Of a DNA stretch of 64,000 nucleotides, positions 35,133 through 48,000 are shown piece by piece (position 1 is the stretch's first letter; each line of letters begins with the position of its first letter). The position numbers and the translations under genes were made by a program. Source of the DNA: Polysphondylium violaceum (taxonomy: Eukaryota; Evosea; Eumycetozoa; Dictyosteliales; Dictyosteliaceae); assembly GCA_000277445.1 (NCBI GenBank), contig AJWJ01000008.1, positions 47,054 through 111,053 on the forward strand. The letters are read 5' to 3'. The notes beneath the pieces are model-generated. The model did not search any database. It saw only the letters and a list, made by a program, of their open reading frames with translations, and was not told where the DNA came from.

Positions 35133-35334
35133 ACAAATAAATTCTAATGAATGGAATTTTATTTAAATTTTCTCTCCATTATTAATATAAAATACAAAAT
35201 ATAATGCGTCTTTATTTCTTTATAAAGTAGTATAAACAATTGAGTTAATTTTATTCTTTGCATTGCTATTGATTGGTTAAGAATGAGAAATTTAAATTTA
35301 AAGATATATTAAAAAAATTCCATGAACCTCTTTG

Positions 35335-38300
35335 TTAAATTAAAGAATGATCGTGATTTTCTTGGTTGGGATAATAGTATAGACAATGGAGTTGATTAGA
35401 GTCAAGTGTTAAAGACTCTACAGTGGTGGGGATTAGACCTGGTACTATAAATCTACACAAAGACAGAGATTTTATAGTAGATGGAACAAGATGAGGACTT
35501 TGAATATACATTAATCGTGATAGAGAGAGGTTTGTTATATTGAGGGGTACAAGGTGAATGGGAAACTCTGTAGACTCTCTACTCCATAGGTCTAGATCTG
35601 TGAGGGTTTTTGGTAAGATACACATATCAAGAATACCATGGTAATAAAAGCATACTAGTTTAGTGAGATGAGGTAAATGATTTTCAATTAAAGAGTCACA
35701 GGAAAACCTACCCAAGTGCAACTCTGTTAGTGAGGCCGGAAATGTGTCGCTCGTGATTGGTACAATAGCTTGGCTAAAACCCAGTTTTAGAATCTTTAGT
35801 GATTGTGGGAGGAATTGTTGAGATATTTTTGGATTGAAAGAACTATGATCGTATTGAAATTGGAGGGATTCAACATTATCGGGGATAAATCCTTGACTGA
35901 GCAACAAATCAGAAAAGTGTATCGATTTAATATTCTCTACAAGAGGTAAGTTATGGATATTTCGAAAAGAATATAAATGTAATTGTGTCGATGGGGAAAA
36001 GAATCTATTATTTTCAGAGTCTGAGGTTTCATATTGACATAGTCTGGGGAATGATACCATCATTGATTTCACTCCCAAAGGGGCGTTGGTGGTACTTGGA
36101 TGACTGACTTTAATGTGTTTAACATTGGAGGGAAAGTTGAAATCAAGTACTTTAACATTTGAGCTCCAATGACTTACTGATTGAGGAACATTGCAAGTAT
36201 TATAGAGTGGACTTCCATCAAAATATAAGTGACTGAGTCGTTTAGGGAAATAATCAAACTCTAAAGGCTTTGATAATCCATTATTGAACTGCAAATACTT
36301 GAGAGCAGGTGGAAAAGCAACTCTAAGAAAGTTTTGTTCAAATCGGCAATTAAATATCAATTGTGTTATTGAACTTGGTAAAGATAGGATTAGAGTGGAA
36401 TCTTTACATATTACTAGTGTATGAACATTGTTTGGAATGTCACCTTCTCTAATTATCCATCCATTCCATATTAAATGAGTTATATTTTTTGGTATTGGAG
36501 TATTTGTTGTTTTAGATAGTGATTTATATATAAAATATTTTCCATTTGTTAATCTAGTTGATATATATTCCGATAAAACAGTGCCTTCACCCTTTACAAA
36601 CAATCCTACCAAATTGATGTGTTGGATTGTAGGTGGAATATCTTTTTCAGAGAGTGTGTCGATATTTTGTCGGATCAATGTAAGTTGGGTAACAGACGGT
36701 GGGATAATGGAACGAAGGTTATCTACTTGTTGGAGAGTTAATTTGGAAACTGATAAAGGTATTTTCCCTTTAACTAAAGGTTCAATTTTTTGGTTATAAT
36801 GAAATAAACTCAAATCGGTTACGCTGTTGGGTATTTCCTCGATTTTGTTATCATAATTATCCATTATCAACTCCAATGTCGTTATCCAAGATGGGATAGG
36901 ATTGTCAGGAATACAAACACATTTTAATTTCGTTGTTGATTTTGGAATGATGGATAAGAGTTTTGATTGAATATTTCTCGATCCCATGTAAATCTTTTCA
37001 GGTTTGAACCTTATCAAGTCATAAGGTTCACTGGATCTAGAAATAATATTGTAGCGTGGAAATCTATCTATTTGTTTGAGAATGTCTTTATCCTCGAGAA
37101 ATAAATCTGTTGGTATTAATTTAAACAACTTTTCCATAATTGAACCTTTTAAATAAAAATCTCTCCAAATGATGAGAAATCTATCCAGTGGAGTTGGTGA
37201 TTGTTTTAATATAATTGTATCTCTAATGATAAACACTTTGATTAATATTTAAAATTATTACAATAGTTTTGCTATGATACATACTTTAATGGAATGGGCT
37301 GAATGGGTTTAATCAAATCACCATATTTATTAAATTCCAAAAAATGTGCTTCTTTTACTGAACTTGGAATTTTAGAGTTGATGTATCCATTAGTATAAAA
37401 GATCTCCACTGAAGGAGGAATATTTTTCACATCAAAAGGTCCTCCTAGAATAATCAAATGTTTTAAATTTTGTAGAGTAGGTTCACTACCCTTGAAAATT
37501 TTTCCAAAATGATTTGATTTTATTGATAGTTTAAAAATGCTTGATTTATTGAATGTGAGATTCCAATTATCTTGATTTTCATTGAGAATTGAAAGATCTT
37601 TTACATTTGGTGGATACTGTGCGATTCTGTCAGCAAAAATAGACAACTTTGTCAATGAATGATGTTGTGATAGATCCAATGATTCATCTGGTTTATACAT
37701 TTGACTAAATGATAGTGAAGTTAGAGACAGTGGGATACTAGTTGGGAAGCAATTGGTTAGAGATAGATGTTGTAATGTGGTTACCAAGATATTTGGATGT
37801 AAAGTTTGTTTGAATCCTTGTCTTATTATAAGCTCTTTAAGACCAATTCTACATATTATTATTGGCGGTTTAAAAGAGTAATAGTCTTGTTTATCTATTA
37901 TCTTTATGTTTGGTCTATTTTCCAATGTAGCTGTTGAGCCACCATCTAGAGTATTTATACATACACATTGAATTGATGATGGTAATAGTATTGTAGTAAA
38001 GGGGATGCACCCTTTTTTGTCAAAAGTTAATTTAATGTGAGTGAGGGATTTTGGTAGATACCCTTTTTTTTCTAACCAATCAAGACTTATTGAGTCTTTG
38101 GTGCTGGAAATTTCAAGATGTAGGTGAGTGAGAGTGATTGGTAGATGTGCATTATCATAGATTATTTGATTAAATACTGAATCCAATCTGAGATATTTGA
38201 GTTGGGGAGGGAATTGTATTGTTGATAAACAATGATTAAAATTAAAAAGTGATAGAGACTTTGTCGATGATGGAAACAAAAACGATAGTTTATCCAAAGC

Positions 38301-39025
38301 TTCGGTTTTTAAATGGTAGTCTATTATCTCTACATTACTATTGGCAAGAAATAATTGCGATTTGTCAGGAGAAGGATAGTATTGATCATACACTAGATGT
38401 ATAGGTGATGTAAATTGTGGACTTAGGCCTACCTTTAGTTCTCTAGAAGAAGTAGAGATAACACATTTTTCTATAGAATTGGGAAGATCCAGTTTCTCTA
38501 GGGTTGATCCAAAAACAATGAATTCAATTTGTTTTACAGTCTTGGGTATCAGATGTGCAGAGTTTTCATTAAATCGTGTTAATTGAAGACAAGTGACCGA
38601 GGGTGGAATACATCCAAAAATAAAAGAATGGTCAGATAAAACTGCATTAACTTCATATATCTTCAAATAAGTTATTGTTGGAGGAATGTGTCCTTTCTCA
38701 AATTTATATACTGTAGTATTGCAATTACCTTGGCTTAGTTGAACTTTTTGGTGAGGAAAATGATTTTTTATCTCCAATGTGAGAGACACATCACCTTGAT
38801 GAATTGATCCCAAAGGAGATGATTGTTCAACAGGCATTCCATCATCACCTATTTCTATTACAAGTTTACTTTTAATACTAGGAACATTATGCCTGAACTG
38901 AAATGATGGCATACACCTACAAGTATTATTATTGCTTTATTAGTTTCCAGTCCTTTTAATTGATTTGAAAACTAATTATCGAGTACAACAAACACATACC
39001 AATCATGAAACAAGTTTGAATGCAT
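35335..39025 (-). CDS. FNIP-repeat protein
   Basis: Modelled on the minus strand as 39025..39000, 38916..37285 and 37222..35335, 1181 aa, all in frame. The repeats are ~22-45 residues with a shared IPPSVTxLxL / FPPxLKYLxL pattern, e.g. IPPSVTCLQLTRFN, FPPQLKYLRLDS, IPPSVTQLTL, FPKRLSHLYFDG and IPTTVESLTL. This is the FNIP (leucine-rich-like) repeat that is greatly expanded in dictyostelids. Internally, residues near FLIIWRDFYLKGSI resemble the F-box-like N terminus of other FNIP proteins. The region could therefore be two genes (37272-38912+ and 35335-37236) instead. The 62-nt intron with GTATGT donor favours one. Exon 1 encodes only MHSNLFHDW and is the least certain part. Likely an F-box-type adaptor or scaffold. 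Confidence 0.7.
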
Positions 39026-39495
39026 CTTCTAAAAGCATAACTAATTCCATCAATGTGACGATAAAAATTTTTGTGTCCCTTTTAAAGAAAAAATCCACAG
39101 AAAAAATCGATAAATCCTTGATTTTTAGGATTTCAATTTTCAAATTGGTCCATATTAGTCAATACTTCCTTATTAGTCAATAAGGATCAATGTAAACTAC
39201 CCCTTACCAAAATTGCGAAAAAATTTCTGCAATTTAAAAAAAAGAAAAAAAAAAAACCACCATAATCTTTGCCACGTCTTGAATTCGAATAAGTAAAAAT
39301 ACATTCTCAAGAAAGGTGTTTTAGGAGTCGTTGTTTTGCAAACCATTTATTCATATTACATTAGTTTTCTGTTCGTTTTTTTTTTTTTTTTTTTTAGCAA
39401 TTTCATATTTTTTTTAGTTTTTTCATTGTGTAATCTCTACCTCTTTATCATACAGATAATAGGAAAAAAGAAATAGATAAAGAGATAAAGAAAAG
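39026..39495. promoter_or_regulatory. divergent region between FNIP and ELMO-domain genes
   Basis: 470 bp with A and T homopolymers near 39238-39256 and 39379-39398. A small open frame on the plus strand (38965-39183) overlaps FNIP exon 1 and does not look protein-like. No gene is called. Confidence 0.45.
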
Positions 39496-40519
39496 ATGGA
39501 ATGTCCATTAATAATATGGAGATTATATAAGTTTATAGTTCATTTAATAACAGGCAAATCTGAAATAGAAAGAATATGTTATAATGATGAATTAAGATCG
39601 TTAGAAAGAACAAAGTTAATAGAAAAGAGCATAAACAACTCTAAACAATTGGTTGAAATAAAAAGATTGATTCAAAGTGAATTTGATGCTGAAGAAATTT
39701 CAACGAGAATCGTAGATATCAAGAAAATGAATAAATCACTTTTGGCTTTTGATTCAAAGTATTTATCATTGGACTCGATTAGAATGCAAACAACCCCATA
39801 TTAACAAACGAATAACATAATCATAATCATAGAGTGTTACCAAATTTAATAGCAGCATTGGAACCAATTACCTTATTTATTGCATTAAAACAAACAATCA
39901 AACAAGATGTCAGTATATTGTATGATAAAGAGAATAAAGAACATGAAGCAAAGTTGGAGGAACTATGGGATGCGTTGAAACCAAATATTAGAAGATCGGG
40001 TAGATTAACAAGTGAGTGGGGAGACATTGGTTTTCAAGGTAAAGATCCCGCCACTGATTTCAGAGGTATGGGTATTCTAGGTTTAGATAATCTACATCAA
40101 TTCTCTATTAGACACTCTCAAGATGCCACAGATGTATTGAGAAACTCTACATCTAAATGTGTCTATCCTTTTGCAATCACTGGTATTAATATCACCGCCC
40201 TCTTGGTTCGTTTAATGGAAACCGATCATTTTAAAGATTACTTTTATAAACATGGTTCAACAAGAGAACAATTTCATTTTGTTTATGGTATATATAGTTT
40301 GTTTAAATGCATATGCACTCATCATTACTAATACCTCACTCCCTCTCTACTTTAACAATAGCACAACTTTATAAAGCATTTGATGAATTTTACCAAACTA
40401 AAAACCCTGTAAATATTATGAGCTTTGGTGCAATTATGAAAGAGTTTCAAGAAAAAGTATCAGTTCACTTTCATTTTCAACCAGCTATGAATAACCAAAC
40501 AATGAATTACAATGAATAA
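39496..40519 (+). CDS. ELMO-domain protein (ELMOD type)
   Basis: Three exons, 39496..39758, 39833..40287 and 40362..40519, 291 aa. Intron 1 begins inside an otherwise open frame (FDSK|VLPNLIAAL), and frame and family similarity both require it. The ELMO domain covers ~110-270: LEELWDALKPN, then SEWGDIGFQGKDPATDFRGM, the most diagnostic stretch, GILGLDNLHQF, and near the end YKAFDEFYQTKNPVNIMSF. The length equals that of animal ELMOD1-3, which act as GAPs for Arl/Arf GTPases. The Arg in the segment DFRGMG matches the proposed GAP arginine region. It lacks the PH and proline-rich parts of full ELMO proteins. Confidence 0.9.
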
Positions 40520-40570
40520 GAAGGAATAATCAATGTTATATTAACAATAAAGTTTATTTATAAAATATAT

Positions 40571-43176
40571 TTAATTGGTCTTTCCTCTCTTCTTTCTAAG
40601 TAACTCAAGTGCAAGAGACTCTTGATCTTGCATTGAAATTGATCTCTTTTTAGTATTAACTGGTTCCTTTTCCTCCTCTTCTTCTTCCTCTTCATCATCT
40701 TGGTCTTCATCTTCATAATCCTCATCATCGTCTTGATCTTGATCATCTTCTTCACCTGGAGGTACAAAATAAGCTACTGGTTCACCTTCTTCATCATCTT
40801 CACCACCTTGAGTATGTCTAACTTCTCTTTTTTGAGCAGCAAGTTTTCTTGCTTTTAACTTTTCTTTTTGAACCAATTTATCTTGAGCATCACGTGATTT
40901 CAAATCTTCTTTAACGCTATCTAAATATTGAGTTGGCAATTGACCATCGACTGGAACAGTTTCATACTTTTCAAGCTTAATTCTACTTGGATCATTGATG
41001 TATCTGTGCTCCTTGGACTTGGTTCTACTCATTTTCTCGGGAATGGTGGTGTCTTCGAGATCGTGGTCTCTTCTCTTGATCACGAGCATATCGTCGTCAG
41101 AGTCTTGATCTTGTTGGACAATCTTTTGATAGTTGTCTGACAAGACGTTGGCATTCTTTCTCTTAAAGAGTTTCTCGACCTTGGACAAGGGCTGTTTGAT
41201 TGCAATTTCGCCGTCAGAGTCTTCAATCTCGCTGTCCTTGTCAGAGTCTTCAATGTCAGAGTCTTGGTCCTCGACGCCCTTTTCCTTTTGCTCAGCGAGC
41301 TTCTTTTTGATGCCGCTGACAACAAACGATGTGTTTTTGTTTACGCTTGTGGTCGACTTGCCAAATTGGATCTGGGGTGTACCAATGAGCCCGAGCGACT
41401 TGGAGTAGGCGGCAATGTCGAGGTCGGCAACCTTGAACACGTCTTTGTTGGTTTGACGATGCACCGATCTGAGGTAGCTGACAAACGACTTTTGGGCCAA
41501 ATACTTGAGCTCGGTCTTTTCAGAGAGGAACGAGGCCAGCTGGCTCTCGATCGACACGAGCTTGTCGGGGTGGGGCTCCATGACTTGGTAGGTCATCTTT
41601 TGCTTCTCCAACAGGGCCAACATGCCCTCTTTTTCAGAGGGAAGTGTGATGAGGATCGAGTTACCGTCGGCTTGGTTACGGGCAGTTCTGCCGACTCTGT
41701 GAATGTAGGTTTCGATGTCATCGGGACAGTCGACTTGAATGACCCAGTTGACCGATGGGAAATCCAAACCTCTGGCGGCAATATCTGTGGCAAAGAGGGT
41801 GCCTGCAGGCTTTCTGCAAAAACTCTCAAACACCTCTAATCTGGTCCACTGCTTCATCTTGCCGTGCAATTGGAACAACGAGCAACCAGGGGTCAAGAGC
41901 TTAAAGGTCTCATAGACAAAACGCACCTGCTTGCATGACGAGAAAAAGACGATGGTCTTGGAGGTCAAATGCGATTTTATAAAGCTAAACAACATGTTGA
42001 GTTTCATGTCGATGGGCAACACACACACGGTTTGATTGAGGCTTTGGGGCACGGCCACAATGTCCTTTTCATAGACAGAGATGTACTCTGGCTCATTCAA
42101 CGACAAACGGGCCAAATCACGAATGGATTTGGTTTGGGTGGCAGAAAACAACATGGTTTGTCTGGTGGATGGAAGATTCTCAACGATCGAGTTTAGCGAT
42201 TTAGAGAAACCCAAATCAAGAATACGATCGGCCTCATCGAGAACCAATATTTTGAGATTGGAGCAATCAAATGAATAGGTTTCATCCATATGTTGTAATA
42301 ATCTACCTGGTGTTGCAATCAAAATATTCATCGAGTTGATCTTGTCCTTTTCTTGTTGAACGTTTCTTCCTCCAATAATTAAACCGGCTGAAAAGTTGTG
42401 ATGTTTACCTGCTGCCTTTAATACATCAAATATTTGAATGGCCAACTCTCTTGTTGGTGATAAAACAATGGCACCAATACCATCTTCTCTACCCCATCTA
42501 TTTCTATATAATGTTTCCAATATCTATTATTATTATTATTATTTAGTTTGTTAGTGTATGTATCTTTGTATAACAACACTTGGTGAGTATGTATACATAC
42601 AGGTATAATAAAACTCAATGTTTTACCAGAACCAGTTTTAGCAGCACCCAATATATCTCTGCCGCAGAGGGTGTGAGGTAAGGATGCTCTTTGAATATCA
42701 GTCATTTTCCAAAACTTTGATTCTTGTAAACCTTTCATTGTGAGATGTGATAGAGGCAAATCTTTGAATAATATAGCTGATGGATAATCTATTTTGTATT
42801 CTTTATCCTCTTTCTTGTCATTGCTGTCTGTTGTTGATGATGAAATGTTTGCCAATGGATTGGTACCTCTTTGTGGGGCCTCTTCTTTTAATCTCTTTTC
42901 AAGAGCTTCAATCTCTTGTATCTTTAACTTTAATGGCTTGGCTCTAGTATCTTTAGCCTTTTCTCTATCTTTTTTCTTTTGTGAACTTCTATTATGAAAA
43001 GCTTTGACTGGATTCAATTTATCCAATTGTTCTTGTCCTTTATCAAACTTGTTTTTAGTTATATCCTTTTTGCCATTGTTATTATTACTATTATTGCTGT
43101 TGCTAGCATTGTTATTCTTTTTGGTACTCTTGTCGTTGTTCATCTTTTTCTGTGATTGCTTTGGTTTTGAACTCAT
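40571..43176 (-). CDS. ddx10: DEAD-box RNA helicase DDX10/Dbp4
   Basis: Nucleolar helicase for early 18S rRNA processing (release of U14). Two exons, 43176..42601 and 42523..40571, 842 aa; the junction SFIIP|ILETLYRNR keeps frame. A Lys/Asn-rich N terminus precedes the Q motif (FKDLPLSHLTMKGLQES, then MTDIQRASLP) and Walker A AAKTGSGKT. The rest of the helicase core is PTRELA, ATPGRLLQHMD, DEADRILDLGF, SAT, ATDIAARGLDFPSV and HRVGRTAR. After the core comes the DUF4217-like C-terminal extension typical of Dbp4 (AQKSFVSYLRSVH; DLDIAAYSKSLGL). Acidic Asp/Glu and Lys-rich tracts follow. Stop codons of this gene and the ELMO gene are 51 bp apart. Confidence 0.95.
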
Positions 43177-43465
43177 TCTGTAATATATATACTATATCTA
43201 AATATCAACTTGATATCTAGGCACACTCAATATAACACAAATACAATATAAATATAAATGATCGGATGAAATGCAATGAATGAGTGGAATTCTCAAAAAA
43301 AAAAACAAAAGGTTTTCGTTTTTTTTTTTTAATTTTTCTTCGTCTGCGAAAAAACGAATCAATTTTTTTTTATTTTTATTTCTTTTTATTTTTTTTACCC
43401 AATTTGATTATTTCAATTATCACTTGTATTTGTTTGATTCATTGACATTAGCATACACACATACA
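43177..43465. promoter_or_regulatory. shared divergent promoter of DDX10 and DDX47
   Basis: 289 bp between the two start codons. It contains T-rich runs (43318-43395) on the DDX47 side and ATATAAATATAAATG near 43247. It is compact enough for shared regulation of two ribosome-biogenesis helicases. Confidence 0.5.
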
Positions 43466-45118
43466 ATGGTTACCAAGAAACAATCTTCTTCATCACCATC
43501 AGCAAATTCTATTGCAACAAAAAAAGTAACTAAAACAGTTACACAGTCAGCACAAAAAGATACAGCCACAGCAACTGTGGCCAAACAACAAGTCGCACAA
43601 CAAAAGAAAAACAATACAGTAAAGAAACCAGTGAAAGAGATCATTAAGCAACCACCTCAAGAAGAAGACGAGGAGGAACAACAAGAGGAACAACAAGAGA
43701 AAAATGAAAAGAGCAAACAACCAATGAAAAAAGCAAAATTCGACGAAGATGACGATGAGGAAGAGATTACTGAATCGTCGACTACAGGCAAAGGGATTAC
43801 AAACAGTGGCGATAAAAAGATAGAGAATGTTACATTTGAGTCATTGGGTGTGCATCCACAAATTGCAGATGCATGCACACGTTTGGGATTCAAAGAGCCA
43901 AAGGAGATTCAAAGAGAGGTAATTCCATGGGCTATCAAAGGCAGAGATATCATTGGTCTTGCCCAAACAGGTTCGGGTAAAACAGCTGCTTTTGTCATTC
44001 CAGTGCTCCAAAGACTCTTGGATCAACCCCAAGCATTCTTTGGTCTTGCTTTGGCACCCACCAGAGAACTTGCATTCCAAATTGCCGAGCAATTCACTGC
44101 ACTCGGCTCCATTATCGGTGTTAGATGTTCGGTGTTGGTCGGTGGTATTGATGCCATGACCCAATCGATATCGCTCGCCAAAAAGCCACATATCGTCGTG
44201 GGTACACCCGGTCGAGTCATCTATCATTTAGAAAACACCAAGGGCTTTAATCTCCGTTCGATAAAGTACTTTATTATGGATGAGGCCGATCGTCTCTTTA
44301 ACCAAGATTTCGAAGAAGAAATCAACAAGATTCTCACCGTCATCCCCAAAGACAGAAATACATTCCTCTTTTCCGCCACCATGACATCCAAGGTGGCCAA
44401 GCTTCAAAGAGCCTCCCTCTCGAATCCCGTCAAGGTCCAAGTGGCCACCAAGTACCAGACCGTCGACACTCTTTTGCAACAATACTGCTTTATCCCCCAC
44501 AAATACAAAGACGTCTACCTCACCTACATTCTCAACGAGCTTGCAGGAAACCTCACCATTGTTTTCTGCTCCACATGTGCCTCGTCCACCAAGTTGGCCT
44601 TGATGCTCCGTAACCTTGGTCTCGGTGCTATCCCAATCAACGGTGACATGGACCAAACCAAGAGACTTGCTTCGCTCAATAAATTCAAACAAGGCCAAAA
44701 ATCCATTCTTGTCGCCACAGATGTCGCTGCCAGAGGTCTTGATATTCCCTCTGTCGACTTGGTCATCAACTATGATGTGCCCTCCAACAGCAAAGAATAC
44801 ATCCACAGAGTAGGTCGTACCGCTCGTGCCGGTAACTCTGGTCGTTCCATCACACTCGTCACTCAATACGACTTGGAAATGTATCTCAGAATCGAACACG
44901 TCCTCGAAAAAAAACTCGATCAATTCCAAGCCCAAGAAGAAACCGTTTTAATCCTCCTCGAAAGAGTCAACGAGGCTCTCAGACTCGCCACCAATGAAAT
45001 CAAAGACAAAGGCTATCAATCCAAAGAGGGTCGTTCCGACGACTCTGAAAATACGACCGGTACCTCTATAAAAAAGGTGAATGTCGTTAAAAAGGTACAA
45101 AAGAAAAAGAAGTATTAA
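43466..45118 (+). CDS. ddx47: DEAD-box RNA helicase DDX47/Rrp3
   Basis: Nucleolar helicase for pre-18S rRNA processing. Single exon, 550 aa. I start at 43466 ([10 protein letters not shown]) because the 62 upstream in-frame codons translate T-runs. The Lys/Thr- and Glu-rich N terminus ends at about residue 125. The core then reads [11 protein letters not shown] with Q motif [34 protein letters not shown] and [11 protein letters not shown]. It continues with [34 protein letters not shown] and [13 protein letters not shown]. The order and the VGTPGR/LFNQDF signature match the Rrp3/DDX47 subfamily. The C-terminal tail is Lys-rich. Codon usage is more G/C-ended than that of flanking genes, suggesting good expression. 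Confidence 0.95.
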   Translation: MVTKKQSSSSPSANSIATKKVTKTVTQSAQKDTATATVAKQQVAQQKKNNTVKKPVKEIIKQPPQEEDEEEQQEEQQEKNEKSKQPMKKAKFDEDDDEEEITESSTTGKGITNSGDKKIENVTFESLGVHPQIADACTRLGFKEPKEIQREVIPWAIKGRDIIGLAQTGSGKTAAFVIPVLQRLLDQPQAFFGLALAPTRELAFQIAEQFTALGSIIGVRCSVLVGGIDAMTQSISLAKKPHIVVGTPGRVIYHLENTKGFNLRSIKYFIMDEADRLFNQDFEEEINKILTVIPKDRNTFLFSATMTSKVAKLQRASLSNPVKVQVATKYQTVDTLLQQYCFIPHKYKDVYLTYILNELAGNLTIVFCSTCASSTKLALMLRNLGLGAIPINGDMDQTKRLASLNKFKQGQKSILVATDVAARGLDIPSVDLVINYDVPSNSKEYIHRVGRTARAGNSGRSITLVTQYDLEMYLRIEHVLEKKLDQFQAQEETVLILLERVNEALRLATNEIKDKGYQSKEGRSDDSENTTGTSIKKVNVVKKVQKKKKY

Positions 45119-45167
45119 ACAATAAACATATAATTTAAATAGACTATCTGTTTTTAAAGAGTGTTGT

Positions 45168-48000
45168 TTATTCTTGTTTTGGTGCAAAGCAATTGGCACG
45201 TGGGAATCGTTTTTCACATTGTTGACGATATTGTTCGGCAACGGTAGAGTCAAAGGCGCTGTGGAGAGATTGGTAATTGTTGAATGATTGTTCCCAGTGG
45301 GCACCGCTGCCTTGGAGATCCAAAATCAGTTCTGTGGCCTTGGATTTGTCGGCAGGTGAGATGAGATTCATCATGAGACCGGCGACGTATTTGTGTGGAA
45401 CAGAGTCTTTGTGTTTGTTGGCAAATTGTTGATTATACTCGGCCAAAGATGCACCGCCAGTCAAGGCATTCTTTTCTTTTTCCAAAGCCTTTAAAATCAA
45501 TTCAGAGCATTCCTTGTCGGCTTGAGCGGTGTGCAAGAGGGTGATGAGGTATTGGTGGTAGAGGGGACCCTCAACACCGCCAAGTTCTTTGAGTTTCAAC
45601 ACTGATTTCAAGACCAAGAGATACTTTTTCTCTTGCAAGAAAACTTGACAGGCAAGGGCGTGCACTTGGACATCGGTTGGTGTGAATTTGAGTAATTGTT
45701 CAATAAATTTAGTGGCTGGCACCAAATAGTTTTCTTCTTTGAGATACTTTTCACCGTTTGGATCGGTATCGGGTGGAATGGCTGCAGATGGTGCTGGGGT
45801 GGCAGCGGTTTCTGATTTATTTTTATTGGCAGCTGCTTTTTTGTTGGTGTTGGCTGCTGGTTTGTCATCTTCATCATCGTCGTCTGCAGATGAAGCAGTG
45901 GTGCTGACAACTGGTGTGGCAACAATTGGTTCCTCTCTCTTTAATTTATTCAAAACATGACTATTGTTTTTCAAGTGAAGATATGATTGAACCAAAAGTT
46001 TGGCAGAGTCTGTAAATGGTTTGTTTTGGAAAACACCATCTTCCCATCTTAAAAATTCAATATAAGATCTTAATGTCATTTTCTTTGTAATATGATTATG
46101 GAAATCAAATTGATCTTCCATAAATTCAGTAAAGTGCTATTTTGAATAAACATTATTATTATTATTAGTATATATGTATTGGTAATAATCTTTATATTGG
46201 TAATATAATAAATACTTTATCAACTAAATAAAAGGCCTTTAAAGCTTTACCATAGTTACCAGCTCTTAAATAAGCGGAACCCAATTCTTTCTCATACCAC
46301 ATAACTTGGAATTCGCCGATATTATACCATAATGGTTGTGATTCATCTTTAATGAGTGAGTAAATTTCTTCAGCGGTGACTGGGTCATCGTTTCTTAATG
46401 CATATTTAACAGTTTTTGTATTTAAATATCTATCAGCCAAATCCAATTGACGTGCTCTATTATATTCTTGGAATGCACCTGAAATATTACCTTGATGCTA
46501 TATTGTATAAATATTATTAGTATATTTTGATATGGACGTTTACTAATACTACATACTTTAAATAATTTTGCTTTAATAATATATAAATCTAAACAAGTTG
46601 GAGTATGTTTAATACCTTGGTCAATGTAGGAAAGGGATTGCTCATAATTGTTTAATTTATCAAAATGTTGAGCAAGATAGTAGAGGGTCCAAAGAACGGA
46701 AGAGGGACTTTGTTGTTCCTCTTGATTTGGGAAAGTTGATTTCTTTTCGAGACTCTCCAAAGTGGCTTTAAATGTGTTTTCAATGATCTCAACCTTGGTG
46801 GCGTTGTTGTAGAGTCCCTTGAGATTATTAAACAATGATGGAATGCCTTTGGCAAGGAAATGGTTGATATACTTGCTCAAGAATTGAGTAAATTGTTCAC
46901 GGTCTTGAGTAAACATCAAGGGTACTTTTTGAATCAACAAACTCTTGGGATAGGTGTTGTTGAGATCTTTATAGAATGAAGTGAGGAACTTGATTTGCTC
47001 TTCGGTGAGGGTTGAGTGATCAAAGTTGTCTTTGGTAAAGTCGGGGATACCTCTGCACTCCCAAATTTTTTTGTGGATGGTGAGATTGTCAGAGTTTAAC
47101 TTTAAGAGCTCTCTAAATATCTTTTCGGCGTCTTGTTTGTTGTTTTTGAGGATCAAGATTTCACCATGCTTTTGCTTGGCCCATAATTTATCTAAAATGT
47201 TTTTCTCCTCTTTGACCAACATCTCGATGGCTTTGTCATACTCACCCAACTCGGTCAACAACATGCATCTGTAGAGTGTCAATTCAGATCCCTTTAATCC
47301 TGTCTTTTCCTTTTCTTCCATTACATTTAAAAATTCGTCCAAAACATGTAATGCTGTCTTTTTATTTCCCATCAAGTGATTGGTAATAATTAATCCGACC
47401 CAATATGCTTTTTGAGTTGCACCAAGTTGTAATAATGCAGTATAAGTTTCCTATTATGATGACAATAGAGGTGTTAATCAATATACATCATCTGTATCCT
47501 ATCACTACTCACTAAACACATACCTTTAAACCTTGGAGATCTCTTTGATACAATTGAATGTTTGAAAGATCTCTAAGAATTTGAGTGCTTTCCTTGTTGA
47601 ATTTATGTGCATTTTTAAAACATTTGGAGGCCTCTGCATAATTTTTATCGGATCTATAGAGAAAACCATAGGTGTGCCATGCGACCGAACTGCTCATGTT
47701 GGATTTAATTATATTCTTTGCAAGATCAAATGCTTCGTCTCTCTTTTCTAAATGATAGACAAGCAATGCTTTAAAACATAATGCATCTACATTTTCTGGA
47801 TGAGTTTTAAGAAATGTTTCACATGTTTTTAATCCTTTTTTATATTTCTTATCATCAAATAATTTCTATATATGTATTCGTAGTGTTTGTGTGTTAATAT
47901 ATCTCTATATTTTGATTGCTGAAAGGGTGTCACACTGATAATAACATACTGCAATATTCTTCAATGCATTTTGATCTTTACTTGATAATGTTGGTGCCAT
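45168..48000 (-). CDS. naa15: NatA N-terminal acetyltransferase auxiliary subunit NAA15
   Basis: TPR scaffold that binds the catalytic NAA10 and anchors NatA to ribosomes. Five exons on the minus strand: 48000..47950, 47865..47524, 47450..46557, 46497..46216 and 46136..45168, 845 aa, all in frame and close to animal NAA15 length. Signatures: MAPTLSSKDQNALKNIA start, KLFDDKKYKKGLK, NVDALCFKALLVYHLEKRDEA, VAWHTYGFLYRSDKNYAEASKC and the ETYTALLQLGATQKAYWVG block. LRNDDPVTAEEIYSLI and FDFHNHITKKMTLRSYIEFLRWED are also present, the latter strongly family-specific. A Lys/Ala-rich insert near residue 610 is typical. Stop codon is 49 bp from that of DDX47 (convergent). Confidence 0.95.

Noticed and set aside
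44228-44935. 235-aa minus-strand frame inside DDX47
   Set aside because: It is a mirror frame of a strongly conserved helicase; length comes from the codon bias of DDX47, and no family features appear.
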